Assembly: GCF_003351045.1 (NCBI RefSeq)
Contig: NZ_QQZY01000002.1
Span: 248,001-312,000 of the forward strand
Reading direction: 5' to 3'
DNA: 64,000 bases
Origin: Gaiella occulta
GTDB lineage: Bacteria; Actinomycetota; Thermoleophilia; Gaiellales; Gaiellaceae
Within the stretch, counting starts at the first letter, position 1, and every line of letters begins with the position of its first letter. The translations under genes and the position numbers were made by a program. The notes below the pieces were generated by a model. The model did no database searches. It was not told where the DNA came from and saw nothing but the letters and a program-made list of their open reading frames with translations. This document shows, piece after piece, positions 18,100-26,900 of this stretch.

Positions 18100-18893
18100 G
18101 CCTCCTCCTTCACGTCGGCGGGCGCGTCTACGACGGCGGCCTCCGGCCCGGCGCCGGCGTCTCCCGCCGCTGCGGGCGCCGCGGCGGCCGCCTGGAACTC
18201 CTTCGCGGCCACCTTCTGGCGGCCGGCGGCGATGCCGTCGGCCAGCACGCGCACGACGAGCGAGCACGAGCGGATCGCGTCGTCGTTGCCCGGGATCACG
18301 TACTGCGCCTCGTCCGGATCGCAGTTCGTGTCCACCAGGGCGATCACCGGGAGGTTCAGCCGCTGCGCCTCGCGCACCGCGAGCTGCTCCTTCTTGAGGT
18401 CGACGATGAAGACCGCGTCCGGCTGGCGGCGCATGTCGGCCACGCCGCCGAGGTTCGCCTCGAGCTTCTCGAGCTCGGCCTCCATCGCGATGCGCTCCTT
18501 CGCGGGCAGCAGGGCGAGCTGGCCGTCGGCCTTGAGGCGGCGGAGGTCGTGCAGGTACGCGATGCGGTCGGAGATCGTGCGCCAGTTCGTGAGCAGGCCG
18601 CCGAGCCAGCGGTTGGCGACGTACGGCATGCCGACGCGCATCGCCTCGGTGCGGACGGCCTCCTGCGCCTGCTTCTTGGTGCCCACGAACAGGATCGTGC
18701 CGCCGCGCTCGCCGATGTTGCGCGCGAAGTCGTGCGCTTCCTCGATCAGCCGCTGCGTCTGCTGCAGGTCGATGATGTAGATGCCGCCGCGCTCGGTGAA
18801 GATGAAGCGCTTCATCTTCGGGTTCCAGCGGCGCGTCTGGTGGCCGAAATGCACTCCGGCTTCCAGGAGCTCCTTCATGGAGACGACTGCCAA
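18096..18893 (-). CDS. rpsB: Ribosomal protein S2
   Basis: S2 binds the 30S head and neck. The product contains MKELLEAGVHFGHQTRRWNP, FVGTKKQAQEAV and NRWLGGLLTNWRTI, with a C-terminal Ala-rich tail of about 35 residues not found in E. coli. I start it at TTG 18893 because AAAGGGG lies 9 nt before it; ATG at 18878 is the alternative. The 179-nt space up to the next gene (18894-19072) must hold the promoter and leader of the rpsB operon; I saw no clear riboswitch in it. Confidence 0.96.
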
Positions 18894-19072
18894 CGGGACC
18901 AGCCCCTTTCGTGTGGTTTGCGATGCGTCGTGCTCCGGCGGGCGAGAGCGGAACCGGGCTCCGTGCGCGTGTAGACGCCGGGCCGCGGCACCACCGCCCC
19001 TGCGCTGATCGCCGGGTCGGGGGAACGGATGAGATGCCAATGGTACCGGGTAGAGCCGGTGAGGACGGAGTC

Positions 19073-19984
19073 TCAGCCCGGCGCCGGCCGCGAGCGGGCC
19101 GCCGCGAGCGCCGCCCGCAGGTCGGGCGGCAGCGCCGAGCAGACGTCGACCTGCTCGGCGCCGAACGGGTGCGCGAAGCGCAGCCGGTAGGCGTGCAGGA
19201 ACTGCCGCTCGAGGCCGAGGTCGCCCGCAACCCCGTAGACCGGGTCGCCGGCGATCGGAAGGCCGATCGCCTCCAGGTGGACGCGGATCTGATGCGTGCG
19301 TCCGGTCTCGAGCGAGACGTCGAGCAGCGCCCGCCTGCCGAGCTGCTCGCGCAGCTCGAAGCGGGTGACCGCATCCCTCGGCGTCGCCGTGTCGAGCGAG
19401 TGGCGCGAGCGATCGCGCCGGTCGCGACCGATCGGCGCCTCGATGCGGCCGCTGCGCGACCTCGGCATGCCGTGCACGAGCGCGAGGTAGCGGCGCTCGA
19501 CGGCGCGCTCGCGGATCATCTGCTGCAGGCGCGCGTGCGCGGCCTGCGAGCGCGCGACGACGAGCAGGCCGGACGTCTCCTTGTCGAGCCGGTGCACGAT
19601 GCCCGGCCGGTCGTCGTCCTCCCCGCCCTCGGCGCCCTGCTCGAGCAGCCCGTGCACGAGCGTGCCCGTGCGCGTGCCTCCGGCCGGGTGCACGACGATG
19701 CCGGCGGGCTTCTCGACCACGAGCAGGTGCTCGTCCTCCCAGACGACGGGCACGTCGATCGCCTCGGGCACGAGCGGCGTCGCAGCGGGCACCTCGACGG
19801 CGATCTCGTCGCCGCCTTCGACCCGGTGGCTCTTCGGCCGCCGCTCGCCGCCGACGAGCGCGGCCCCGGACGCGATCAGCCGCTCGGCCAGCGCGCGCGA
19901 GGCGATCTCGGGGCGCTCGGCCAGGACGCGGTCGAGCCGCGTGCCGGCCTCCCCGTCAGAGACGTGAAAGCGGAGCAGCGCCAA
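19073..19984 (-). CDS. RluD-type 23S rRNA pseudouridine synthase
   Basis: The 303-residue protein has an N-terminal S4 RNA-binding domain (about 1-75, with TRLDRVLAERPEIASRALAERLI). The RluA/RluD catalytic domain follows, with LVVEKPAGIVVHPAGG, the catalytic-Asp motif HRLDKETSGLLVVA and TGRTHQIRVHLEAIG. It isomerises uridines in rRNA; which sites cannot be told from sequence. It overlaps the end of lspA by 29 nt, an association common across bacteria. Confidence 0.93.
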   Translation of the reverse strand: MALLRFHVSDGEAGTRLDRVLAERPEIASRALAERLIASGAALVGGERRPKSHRVEGGDEIAVEVPAATPLVPEAIDVPVVWEDEHLLVVEKPAGIVVHPAGGTRTGTLVHGLLEQGAEGGEDDDRPGIVHRLDKETSGLLVVARSQAAHARLQQMIRERAVERRYLALVHGMPRSRSGRIEAPIGRDRRDRSRHSLDTATPRDAVTRFELREQLGRRALLDVSLETGRTHQIRVHLEAIGLPIAGDPVYGVAGDLGLERQFLHAYRLRFAHPFGAEQVDVCSALPPDLRAALAAARSRPAPG

Positions 19985-20549
19985 CGCGCGGGCTCGTCCG
20001 ATCGGCCGCGACGAACGAGGCGAAGAGAAGGCCGACGCCGACGACGATGAACGTGTCGGCGAGGTTGAACGCGGGCCAGTAGGCGAAGTCGAGGAAATCG
20101 GTCACATGCCCGAGGCGCACGCGGTCGACGAGGTTCGAGACGCTGCCGCCGATCGCGAGTCCGAGCGACACCGGCAGCAGCGGATGGCTCTGCGCGGCGC
20201 GCGCGAAGAACACGAGCATCGCGGCGACGGCGACGGCCGTGAGCACGATCACGGCCGAGGTCGAGCCGGCGAAGAGCCCGAACGCGATGCCGCTGTTCTG
20301 CACGTAGCGGATGCTCAGAGGCCCGATCGTCGTCGCAGTGTCCCCGAGCCCGAGGCGGCTCGACACCGTCCACTTCGTGAGCTGGTCGGCTGCGCCCGCG
20401 GTCGCCGCGACGACGAGCAGCGACGCCCACTGCGGCAGGCCGGCGCCCAGCGGCCGCTCCGCGCTCGAGATCGGCTGCAGGGCGTTCGTCGCCGACCCCA
20501 CCCGGATGTCGGGGACGCGCGGCGGCTCGCTGCGGGCGGGCTCGATCAC
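19956..20549 (-). CDS. lspA: Lipoprotein signal peptidase II
   Basis: The 197-residue membrane aspartyl protease removes signal peptides from lipoproteins. Four hydrophobic helices are visible. The family boxes are QLTKW, VQNSGIAFG, GGSVSNLVDRVRLGHVTDFLD and AFNLADTFI; the Asp residues in the last two boxes are the catalytic pair. I use GTG 20549, which overlaps the upstream stop by 4 nt (GTGA); a longer start at 20582 is possible. The roughly 45-residue hydrophilic N-terminus is unusually long. Confidence 0.94.
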   Translation of the reverse strand: MIEPARSEPPRVPDIRVGSATNALQPISSAERPLGAGLPQWASLLVVAATAGAADQLTKWTVSSRLGLGDTATTIGPLSIRYVQNSGIAFGLFAGSTSAVIVLTAVAVAAMLVFFARAAQSHPLLPVSLGLAIGGSVSNLVDRVRLGHVTDFLDFAYWPAFNLADTFIVVGVGLLFASFVAADRTSPRVGAAPLSRL

Positions 20550-20902
20550 CCTCGCTCGAGCCTGCGCCTGTCGGCGAGGCACAGCGTCGCATACGGCACC
20601 GCGGCGAGGCGCTCCTCGGGGATCGGGTCGCCGCAGGCGGCGCAGATCCCGTAGCTGCCGGCGTCGATGCGGGCGAGCGCCGCGTCGATCTCCCCGACGA
20701 CGTGCTCGACGTTCTCCTCGAGCGATTCGTCCACCTCACGGTCGAGCATGCCGCCGGCATGGTCGGCGAGGTGCTGGTCGCCGGCGGCGGAGTTGATCTC
20801 CGCGTCGCCGTCGTCGCCGGCGGCGATCTCCTCCGCTGCCGCCAGCAGCCGTTCGCGCAGCGCGAGCAGCTCCGCGCGGCGTTGTGCGAGATCGACGGTC
20901 AT
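20546..20902 (-). CDS. DksA/TraR-family zinc-finger protein
   Basis: The 118-residue protein has an N-terminal coiled coil (LRERLLAAAEEIA, HAGGMLDREVDESLEENVEHV) and a C-terminal zinc finger with CAACGDPIPEERL and YATLC. The fourth ligand position reads Asp (CLAD) rather than Cys. Members bind RNA polymerase or act as small stress regulators; this one resembles the short YteA/YocK type. The ATG overlaps the upstream stop and its own stop overlaps lspA. Confidence 0.85.
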   Translation of the reverse strand: MTVDLAQRRAELLALRERLLAAAEEIAAGDDGDAEINSAAGDQHLADHAGGMLDREVDESLEENVEHVVGEIDAALARIDAGSYGICAACGDPIPEERLAAVPYATLCLADRRRLERG

Positions 20903-21189
20903 GATCGCTCCTCTCCGGCGACGGCGAGGAGCCGTTCCGCCTCCTCGTGGGACAGCCCATCCACCTCGATCACCTTGTCGCGAGACGCGGCACCGGCGAC
21001 GACGCGAACCGCCGGACGCCCGAGCCCGAGCGATCCGGCGACGAGAGCGACCACCTCGGCATTCGCGCGGCCCTTCTCGGGCGGCGCGGCGACGCGCACC
21101 TTCCACCCCTCCCCGTAGCGGCCGACCACGGCCGAGCGGCCCGCTCCCGGGGAGACGCGCATTCGCAGCCTGGTGAGGCGGGGCTCCAT
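20899..21189 (-). CDS. DUF167 / YggU-family protein
   Basis: The 96-residue protein has RMRVSPGAGRSAVVG, WKVRVAAPPEKGRANAEVVALVA and GAASRDKVIEV, the hallmark of the small alpha/beta DUF167 family. Its biochemical role is unknown. TATCCT lies 8 nt before the ATG. It is first in the four-gene run to the RluD-type synthase. Confidence 0.9.
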   Translation of the reverse strand: MEPRLTRLRMRVSPGAGRSAVVGRYGEGWKVRVAAPPEKGRANAEVVALVAGSLGLGRPAVRVVAGAASRDKVIEVDGLSHEEAERLLAVAGEERS

Positions 21190-21209
21190 CGCCCCTTAGG
21201 ATAGACGCG

Positions 21210-21740
21210 CTACCCGGCGAGCTTGCGCAGACCAGGATCCGTGCGCTCCTCCGGGGGCTGCGCGGCCGGGAACGCGGGCGCGGCGCCGACGTGGGGCGAG
21301 CGGCTCTCCGGCACAGTCGCGGACGCGCTGCCCGGCACCTCGTCGACGACCGCGAGCGCCGAGCGCAGGAGCGACTGGATGCGGCGCACCTCGCCCAGCA
21401 GCGACTCCTTCTCGGAGATCGCGTCGCGCAGGATCTTGCGCGCCTCGGCGTTGGCCTCGGTCACGATCACGTCGGCCTCCCGCCGCGCGCTCTCCCGCAT
21501 GTCCTGCGCCGCGCTCTCCGCGGAGACGAGCGTCGCCCGCAGCAGGCCCTCGAGCTCGAGGTGACGGCTCACCTCCGCCTCCAGCTCTTCGACGCGCTCG
21601 GCGAGCTGCGAGCGCTCCCGCCAGACGGCCTCGAAGCTGTCGGCGATGTCGTCCATGATGCGGTGGACGACGCCCTTGCGATAGCCGAAGAGCCCGCGCT
21701 TCAGCTCCAGATGTCGGATCTCGACCGGCGTGAGCGGCAT
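21210..21740 (-). CDS. DivIVA-domain coiled-coil protein
   Basis: The 176-residue protein begins MPLTPVEIRHLELKRGLFGYRKGVVHRIMDDI, the DivIVA membrane-curvature-binding head. A long coiled coil follows (about 35-120), then a Pro-rich tail. In actinobacteria such proteins (Wag31 type) organise pole growth and septum placement. Its neighbours yggT and sepF fit the cell-division cluster. It is shorter than Wag31 and could be a secondary DivIVA paralogue. Confidence 0.88.
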   Translation of the reverse strand: MPLTPVEIRHLELKRGLFGYRKGVVHRIMDDIADSFEAVWRERSQLAERVEELEAEVSRHLELEGLLRATLVSAESAAQDMRESARREADVIVTEANAEARKILRDAISEKESLLGEVRRIQSLLRSALAVVDEVPGSASATVPESRSPHVGAAPAFPAAQPPEERTDPGLRKLAG

Positions 21741-21755
21741 GGTGACTCCCTTCTC

Positions 21756-22064
21756 CTACAGCAGGCGCCCGATCACGCCGTCCAGCACCCGCTGGACGAC
21801 GACGAGCGAGAGCACGGCGACGATCGGTGAGAGGTCGAGCGGCCCGAGCGACGGCAGCACGCGCCGGAAGATCCTCAGGTAGGGCTCGCACACGTCGTCG
21901 AGGAACCGCTGCACGCGATGGAGCGCGTACGGCAGCCGGAACCACGACGTCAGCACGTAGGCGAGGATGAGCAGGATGTAGACGTCGAAGAAGACGCCCA
22001 CGAAGCGCTGCGCCGACGTCGCGAGGTCGGCGAGCAGGAAAAAGCTGGCAGTCAGAGCGGCCAC
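21756..22064 (-). CDS. YggT-family membrane protein
   Basis: The 102-residue protein has two hydrophobic segments (about 20-45 and 75-95) and the family motif YVLTSWFRLPYALHRVQRFLDDVCEPYLRIFRRVLP. YggT proteins sit between sepF and divIVA in many Gram-positive genomes and are thought to be envelope proteins. The start is GTG at 22064. The exact role is unknown. Confidence 0.9.
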   Translation of the reverse strand: MAALTASFFLLADLATSAQRFVGVFFDVYILLILAYVLTSWFRLPYALHRVQRFLDDVCEPYLRIFRRVLPSLGPLDLSPIVAVLSLVVVQRVLDGVIGRLL

Positions 22065-22149
22065 GTCACGAGAATTCTGCGTCAGGGCGGCGATCCCTGC
22101 GGGCGCGGAGCCTTCCGCGGGCGCAGGCAGGCTCAGCGGCCGCGCCCGC

Positions 22150-22698
22150 TCAGGCCTGGTTGAAGAACCCGCCCTTGTCGATCATGCGGGCGCGCTCCTC
22201 GGCCGACACCTCGACGTTGCGCGGCGTGAGCAGGAACACCTTGTCGGCGACACGCTGCATGCTGCCGTCGAGCGCGTACGTGAGGCCGCTCGCGAAGTCG
22301 ATCAGGCGCTTCGAGAGCTCGTTGTCGGCGCTCTGGAGGTTGAGGATCACCGGCACCGAGTCCTTGAACTTGTCGGCGATCTGCTGCGCGTCGTTGAAGC
22401 TGCGTGGCAGCACGAGGTGGACGCTCACCCTGCCCGCGTCGACGCCGCGCAGGCGCGCCGGGCGCGGCGAGCGGCTCGAGGCGGGAGGCGGCGGTGTGTC
22501 GACGGCGCCGACGCTCTCGTCCGACCAGCCGTCCGGCTCGCGCCGGCGCGGCAGGCGCCGCACGTTCTGACGGTTCGGCCGTGAGCGGTATTCCCGCTCG
22601 AGCTCCTCCTGCGTCGCCAGGCCGTCCTCGTCCCACTCCTCGTCCTCGGCGATGCCGAAGTAGACGAGCGTGCGGTTCCAGACGTCGGCAAATCCCAT
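22150..22698 (-). CDS. sepF: Cell-division protein SepF
   Basis: SepF anchors FtsZ to the membrane in Gram-positive bacteria. The 182-residue product has an N-terminal amphipathic stretch (MGFADVWNRTLVYFG), an acidic and then Pro/Arg-rich linker, and the C-terminal DUF552 domain with FNDAQQIADKFKDSVPVILNLQ, ASGLTYALDGSMQRVADKVFLLTP and a GGFFNQA end. TACGAT is 9 nt before the ATG. It sits in the yggS-sepF-yggT-divIVA order typical of the division cluster. Confidence 0.95.
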   Translation of the reverse strand: MGFADVWNRTLVYFGIAEDEEWDEDGLATQEELEREYRSRPNRQNVRRLPRRREPDGWSDESVGAVDTPPPPASSRSPRPARLRGVDAGRVSVHLVLPRSFNDAQQIADKFKDSVPVILNLQSADNELSKRLIDFASGLTYALDGSMQRVADKVFLLTPRNVEVSAEERARMIDKGGFFNQA

Positions 22699-22733
22699 GA
22701 CGCGCGGATCGTAGCCCAGTCGGAGGACGCTTC

Positions 22734-23324
22734 TCAGCGGAACAGGGTGCTGCCGACGCGGATCAGCGTCGCGCCCTCCTCGACGGCGACCCTCCAGTCC
22801 TGCGAGGTACCCATCGAGATGTCGGGCAGACCGAAGTCGCGGGCAAGCTGTGCGAGCCGGCGGAAGGTCGGCCGGCTCTGCTCCGGATCCTGCGCGAACG
22901 GCGGCATCGTCATCAGGCCCCGGATGAGCGGGTACCGCTCCATGTACTCCTCGATCTCGCGCTCCGCCACCCCGCTCTTGGACGACTCGCCGGCGAGGTT
23001 CACCTCGAGCAGCGCCGGCACCGTGAGCCGGCGCGCGGCGGAGTGGCTGTCGAGCGAGTGCACGAGCTCGCAGACGCCGTTGACGAGCTTGACCTTGTTC
23101 GACTGCAGCGTGCCGATGAAGTGCCAGCGAAACGCGTCCCCGTAGCGGTCGTGCTTGCGCACCATGTCCTGCGCCCGGTTCTCCCCCACCACCTCGATGC
23201 CGGCCTCGACGAGCGCGGCCATGTCCTCGAGTGGCACGTATTTCGTCGCCGCCACCACGGTCACGCCGGGGCCGGCCTCGGCTCGGATCGCCTCGTAGGC
23301 GGCCCGCACGGCGTCGGCGTTCAT
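22734..23324 (-). CDS. YggS-family pyridoxal phosphate homeostasis protein
   Basis: The 196-residue TIM-barrel protein binds PLP without known catalysis and buffers vitamin B6 and amino-acid pools. The PLP Lys lies in VVAATKYVPLEDM; other motifs are GENRAQDMVRK, WHFIGTLQSNKVK, LLEVNLAGESSKSG and the C-terminal ISMGTSQDW...EGATLIRVGSTLFR. It is slightly shorter than the usual 220-230 residues. The ATG overlaps the upstream stop by 4 nt. Confidence 0.93.
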   Translation of the reverse strand: MNADAVRAAYEAIRAEAGPGVTVVAATKYVPLEDMAALVEAGIEVVGENRAQDMVRKHDRYGDAFRWHFIGTLQSNKVKLVNGVCELVHSLDSHSAARRLTVPALLEVNLAGESSKSGVAEREIEEYMERYPLIRGLMTMPPFAQDPEQSRPTFRRLAQLARDFGLPDISMGTSQDWRVAVEEGATLIRVGSTLFR

Positions 23325-24685
23325 GCGCTCTCCTTCGCCGCGCGCGCGAGAAGCCATGCCCGCCGGTTCCGCGACGGGTCCTCGACGACCTCGTCGAGCA
23401 GCGCGCGCAGGATCGATCCGAGCCGGGGTCCGGCCGGGATGCCGGCGGCGATGAGGTCGTTGCCGTCGACGGCGAGATCCTGCAGCCTGTGCGGGCTCTC
23501 GCGCTCGCGCTCGAGCGCGTCGCACAGGGCCGAGAGCGCCGCGAGCTCACGCTCCGGCACCGACTTCGCGGCCAGGTCGGCCGCCTTCAGCTCGACGAGA
23601 TCGCGGGCGCCGCGCTCGCCGTGCTCGGCAAGGAAACGGCGGGCGCGGCGGCCGTCGACCGGGCCGTCGAGCCGGAAGGCGTGGCCTGCGACGACACGCG
23701 TGACGTGCCGTCGCACGCGCGCCGGGTAGCGCAGGCGCGAGAGCGCCGCCCCCGCCAGGCGCGCGCCGACCTGTGCGTGGTCCGTCCCGGCCGCGTCGGC
23801 CTCCGGCTTGCCGAGGTCGTGCAGCAGCGCCGCCAGCCGCACCTCGAGCGGCGCGCCGTGGTCGGCCGCGGCCTGGACGGCGGCGAAGACGTGCTCGTCC
23901 AGGGGCAGCGGCTGGCGCGCGGACGGGATGCGATAGCCGAAGGCGGCGCGGATCTCGGGAATGACGCGCTCGAGCACGCCCGCGTCGCGCGCGAGGCGAA
24001 GCGCGCGTGCCGGCTGCGCCCCGAGGAGCAGCTTCGACAGCTCCCCCATGCCGTCCGCCGCGATGCCGCCGCCGATGCGCTCGGCCGACACGTGCTCGAG
24101 CCCCGCCGCCTCCATGCGCATCTGCGCGAACGTCTCCCCCGCCGGCTCGAAGCCGAGCTGGGAGACGAAGCGCAGGCCGCGCAGCAGGCGCAGCGGATCC
24201 TCACGGAAGCTGTCGCGGGAGACGGTGCGCAGGATGCGCCGCGCGAGATCGGCGAGACCGCCGAACGGGTCGACGAGCGACCCGTCCGCGAGCCGCCTGG
24301 CGATCGCGTTGACGGTGAAGTCGCGGCGCGCCATGTCCTCCGCGATCGCGATGTCGGCCCCGCTCACGATCGCGAAGTCGCGGTGGCCGGGGCCCGTGGA
24401 GCGCTCCGCCCGCGGCGGCGTCAGCTCGATGCCCGCGGGCGCGAGCGCGCGCACGTCCGGGTCGCGCGGGAAGAGGCGCACGCCGACGAGCTGGCCGTGC
24501 ACCTCCATCTCCTCGACGCGGCCGTGCGGCTCGAGCGCCGCCCGCAGCCCGGCATGGTCGACGCCGGGCACGAGGAAGTCCTCGTCGGCGTGCGGCACGC
24601 CGAGCAGCTCGTCCCGCACCGCGCCGCCGACGACGTAGGCGTCGAGGCCGAGCGAGCGGACGTAGCGGCGGACGGCGGTGGGCAC
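23321..24685 (-). CDS. CCA-adding-type tRNA nucleotidyltransferase with HD domain
   Basis: The 454-residue protein has the class II polymerase head VVGGAVRDELLGVPHADEDF, RRDFTVNAIA and LLRGLRFVSQLGFE, followed by an HD domain (LAALLHDLGKPE, H...HD ligands near residue 290) and a helical tail. Such enzymes add or repair the tRNA 3' CCA end, and the tRNA genes here do not encode CCA, so it is needed. A split A-adding or CC-adding specificity cannot be excluded. The GTG start follows GACAAT by 6 nt. Confidence 0.92.
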   Translation of the reverse strand: MPTAVRRYVRSLGLDAYVVGGAVRDELLGVPHADEDFLVPGVDHAGLRAALEPHGRVEEMEVHGQLVGVRLFPRDPDVRALAPAGIELTPPRAERSTGPGHRDFAIVSGADIAIAEDMARRDFTVNAIARRLADGSLVDPFGGLADLARRILRTVSRDSFREDPLRLLRGLRFVSQLGFEPAGETFAQMRMEAAGLEHVSAERIGGGIAADGMGELSKLLLGAQPARALRLARDAGVLERVIPEIRAAFGYRIPSARQPLPLDEHVFAAVQAAADHGAPLEVRLAALLHDLGKPEADAAGTDHAQVGARLAGAALSRLRYPARVRRHVTRVVAGHAFRLDGPVDGRRARRFLAEHGERGARDLVELKAADLAAKSVPERELAALSALCDALERERESPHRLQDLAVDGNDLIAAGIPAGPRLGSILRALLDEVVEDPSRNRRAWLLARAAKESA

Positions 24686-24721
24686 GGCTGCATTGTCGCC
24701 GCCCGCGCCCCGGCCGGGGCG

Positions 24722-25105
24722 TCAGACGTGCGCGACGGCCTCGATCTCGACGAGAGCGCCCGACGGCAGCTTCGCCACCTCGAACGTCGACCGCGCCGGC
24801 GGGCGCTCGCCCACATGGCGGCTGTAGACCTCGTTCATGGCTGCGAAGTCGCCGAGATCCTGCAGGAACACGCTCGTCTTGACGAGCTTGTCGAGCGAGC
24901 TGCCCGCCGCCTCGAGGATCGCTGCGAGATTGCGCAGCGCCTGTTCGGTCTGGGCGGCGACGTCGCCCTCGACGGCGGTGTCGCCGGGCTTGAGGCCGAG
25001 CTGGCCGGCGACGAACACGAGCTCGCCGACCCTGATCGCCTGGTTGTACGGCGCTCCCTGGAACGGGGCGGGGGCGTTCTCGGTGCGGATGACGGTCTTC
25101 TCCAC
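24722..25105 (-). CDS. RidA-family enamine/imine deaminase
   Basis: The 127-residue protein hydrolyses reactive enamine intermediates from PLP enzymes. Signature parts are NQAIRVGELVFVAGQLGL, VKTSVFLQDLGDFAAMNEVY, PARSTFEVAKLPSGALVEIEA with the key Arg in PARST, and Glu near the end. A strong GAGGAGG site precedes the GTG start. It closely follows a HisB-like gene. Confidence 0.93.
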   Translation of the reverse strand: MEKTVIRTENAPAPFQGAPYNQAIRVGELVFVAGQLGLKPGDTAVEGDVAAQTEQALRNLAAILEAAGSSLDKLVKTSVFLQDLGDFAAMNEVYSRHVGERPPARSTFEVAKLPSGALVEIEAVAHV

Positions 25106-25121
25106 GGGGACCTCCTCGGTG

Positions 25122-25598
25122 TCAGGGACGGGATGTGGCGTCTGCGAGCGCGACGCCGAGCGCCTTGAAGATGGCGGCGAGAACGTGGTCCGTGTCCTCC
25201 CCCTCGATCAGGCGCACGTGCAGGGTGAGACGGGCCGCGTCGGCGAGCGCCCGCAGGAAGCGTGCCGCCATGTCCGTGCCGAGGCCGCTGGCGCCGGTGA
25301 GGTCGGCGTTGGCCGCGACGAGCGGCACTCCCGACGCCTCGAGCACGACCATCGCCAGCGCCTCGTCGGCGGGCATCGTGCCCGCCCCGTGGGCCCCCGG
25401 TCGAAGCAGCGGCGCCACGGCGAGGCCGAGCGCCGCACCCGCCGCATCGACCTCGGCCGCGGGCTCGTCCGGCTCGATCTCGAGCGTGAGGTCGAACCGC
25501 CCGGCGCGGGCGAGGAGCGCCAGCAGATGGTCGAGGACGGGCATGCCCGTGGCGACGTTGCTCTCGCCGGCGCCGTGCGTGAGGCGAGCGCCGCTCAC
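25122..25598 (-). CDS. Degenerate HisB-like protein (IGP dehydratase fold)
   Basis: The 158-residue protein aligns with imidazoleglycerol-phosphate dehydratase: [20 protein letters not shown] matches the TGI..LDHML block, and [20 protein letters not shown] matches the C-terminal H..EA.FK.la.AL block. The metal-binding DHHTVED motif reads [12 protein letters not shown] here, and other His/Glu ligands are absent. It is also shorter than the usual 195 residues. Dehydratase activity is very unlikely. It overlaps the murA stop by 4 nt and is co-transcribed with murA and ridA. Function is unknown. Confidence 0.7.
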   Translation of the reverse strand: MSGARLTHGAGESNVATGMPVLDHLLALLARAGRFDLTLEIEPDEPAAEVDAAGAALGLAVAPLLRPGAHGAGTMPADEALAMVVLEASGVPLVAANADLTGASGLGTDMAARFLRALADAARLTLHVRLIEGEDTDHVLAAIFKALGVALADATSRP

Positions 25599-26875
25599 AG
25601 CTCGCCGCGCTCGATGTCGGCGCCGAGCGCCCGCAGCCGCTCGTCGATGCGCTCGTAGCCGCGGTCGATCTGGCGGATGTTCCCGATCGACGAGCGGCCC
25701 TCGGCGCACAGCGCCGCGATCACCATCGCCATGCCCGCGCGGATGTCGGGGCTCTCGAGCCGCTGGCCGTAGAGCTTCGCCGGGCCCGTGATCACCGCCC
25801 GGTGCGGATCGCAGAGGATGATGCGCGCGCCCATCGAGACGAGCTTGTCGACGAAGAAGAGCCGGCTCTCGAACATCTTCTCGAACACGAGCACGGTGCC
25901 GTGGGCCTGCGTCGCCGCCACCACCGCGATCGACGTCAGGTCGGCCGGGAAGGCAGGCCAGATGCCGCTCTCGATCTTCGGGATCTGGCCGCCGAGGTCG
26001 TCGACGACGCGGAGCTGCTGGCCGGGAGGCACGCGCAGCGTGCGCTCCCGCACCTCGAGCTCGATGCCGAGCTTGCGGAACGCCGGCACGATCGAGACGA
26101 GATCGTCGGGCTCGACGTCCTCGACCGTGAGGTCGCCGCCGGTCACCGCCGCGAGCGCCGCGAAGCTCGCCACCTCGACGTGCTCGGGACCGATGCGGTA
26201 CGAGCCGCCGCCGAGGCGCTCGACGCCCTCGATGCGGAGCACGTTCGACCCGATCCCCTCCACGCGTGCGCCGAGGGAGACGAGGAAGCGGCACAGATCC
26301 TGGACGTGAGGCTCGCATGCGGCGTGGCCGACGATCGTCTCGCCCTGCGCCAGCACGGCCGCCATGATCGCGTTCTCCGTCCCCATCACGGACGCCTCGT
26401 CGAGGAAGAGGCGCGTGCCGACGAGCTTGCCGGCGCGCAGGTCGTAGGCGCCGTTCATCTCCATCTCCACGCCCAGCGCGGCGAACGCGTGGATGTGGGT
26501 GTCGAGGCGGCGGCGGCCGATCACGTCGCCGCCGGGCGGCGGCACGACGGCGCGGCCGAAGCGGCTGAGCAGCGGTCCGGCGAGCAGGAACGACGCGCGG
26601 ATCTCCCGGCAGAGGTCGGGATCGAGCTCCGTCTTCGTCACCCCCGAGCTGTCCACGCGCACCTCGTTCGGGCCCGTCCAGACGGCGTCCGCGCCGAGGT
26701 CGGCGAGCAGCTCCACCATCACCTCCACGTCGCGGATGCGCGGCAGGTTCGACAGGCGCACCTCCTCGGAGGCGAGCAGCGTGGCGGCGAGGATCGGCAG
26801 CGCGCCGTTCTTGTTGCCCGAGGCGCGGACGGTCCCGGAGAGCGGGCGGCCGCCCTGGATGACGAACGACTGCAT
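25595..26875 (-). CDS. murA: UDP-GlcNAc 1-carboxyvinyltransferase, Asp-type active site
   Basis: The 426-residue MurA transfers enolpyruvate from PEP to UDP-GlcNAc, the first committed step of peptidoglycan synthesis. Lys22 (SGNKNGALP) is present. The loop that carries Cys115 in E. coli reads [11 protein letters not shown] with Asp117, as in Mycobacterium tuberculosis, Chlamydia and Borrelia, a change known to make MurA insensitive to fosfomycin. Its promoter overlaps that of the divergent HD-domain gene; TACGAT lies 12 nt before the ATG. Confidence 0.97.
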   Translation of the reverse strand: MQSFVIQGGRPLSGTVRASGNKNGALPILAATLLASEEVRLSNLPRIRDVEVMVELLADLGADAVWTGPNEVRVDSSGVTKTELDPDLCREIRASFLLAGPLLSRFGRAVVPPPGGDVIGRRRLDTHIHAFAALGVEMEMNGAYDLRAGKLVGTRLFLDEASVMGTENAIMAAVLAQGETIVGHAACEPHVQDLCRFLVSLGARVEGIGSNVLRIEGVERLGGGSYRIGPEHVEVASFAALAAVTGGDLTVEDVEPDDLVSIVPAFRKLGIELEVRERTLRVPPGQQLRVVDDLGGQIPKIESGIWPAFPADLTSIAVVAATQAHGTVLVFEKMFESRLFFVDKLVSMGARIILCDPHRAVITGPAKLYGQRLESPDIRAGMAMVIAALCAEGRSSIGNIRQIDRGYERIDERLRALGADIERGEL

Positions 26876-26886
26876 GAGGCGGGCGC

Positions 26887-26893
26887 TATCGTA
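26887..26893. promoter_or_regulatory. Overlapping divergent -10 boxes for murA and the HD-domain gene
   Basis: The 7-mer TATCGTA gives TATCGT on the plus strand (8 nt before GTG 26901) and TACGAT on the minus strand (12 nt before murA ATG 26875). Both fit TANNNT. Polymerase binding in one direction would exclude the other. Confidence 0.55.
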
Positions 26894-26900
26894 CCCCTCC

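Noticed and set aside
18894-19072. Riboswitch or autoregulatory RNA before rpsB
   Set aside because: The leader is long enough, but I could not identify a conserved motif or a convincing fold by eye.
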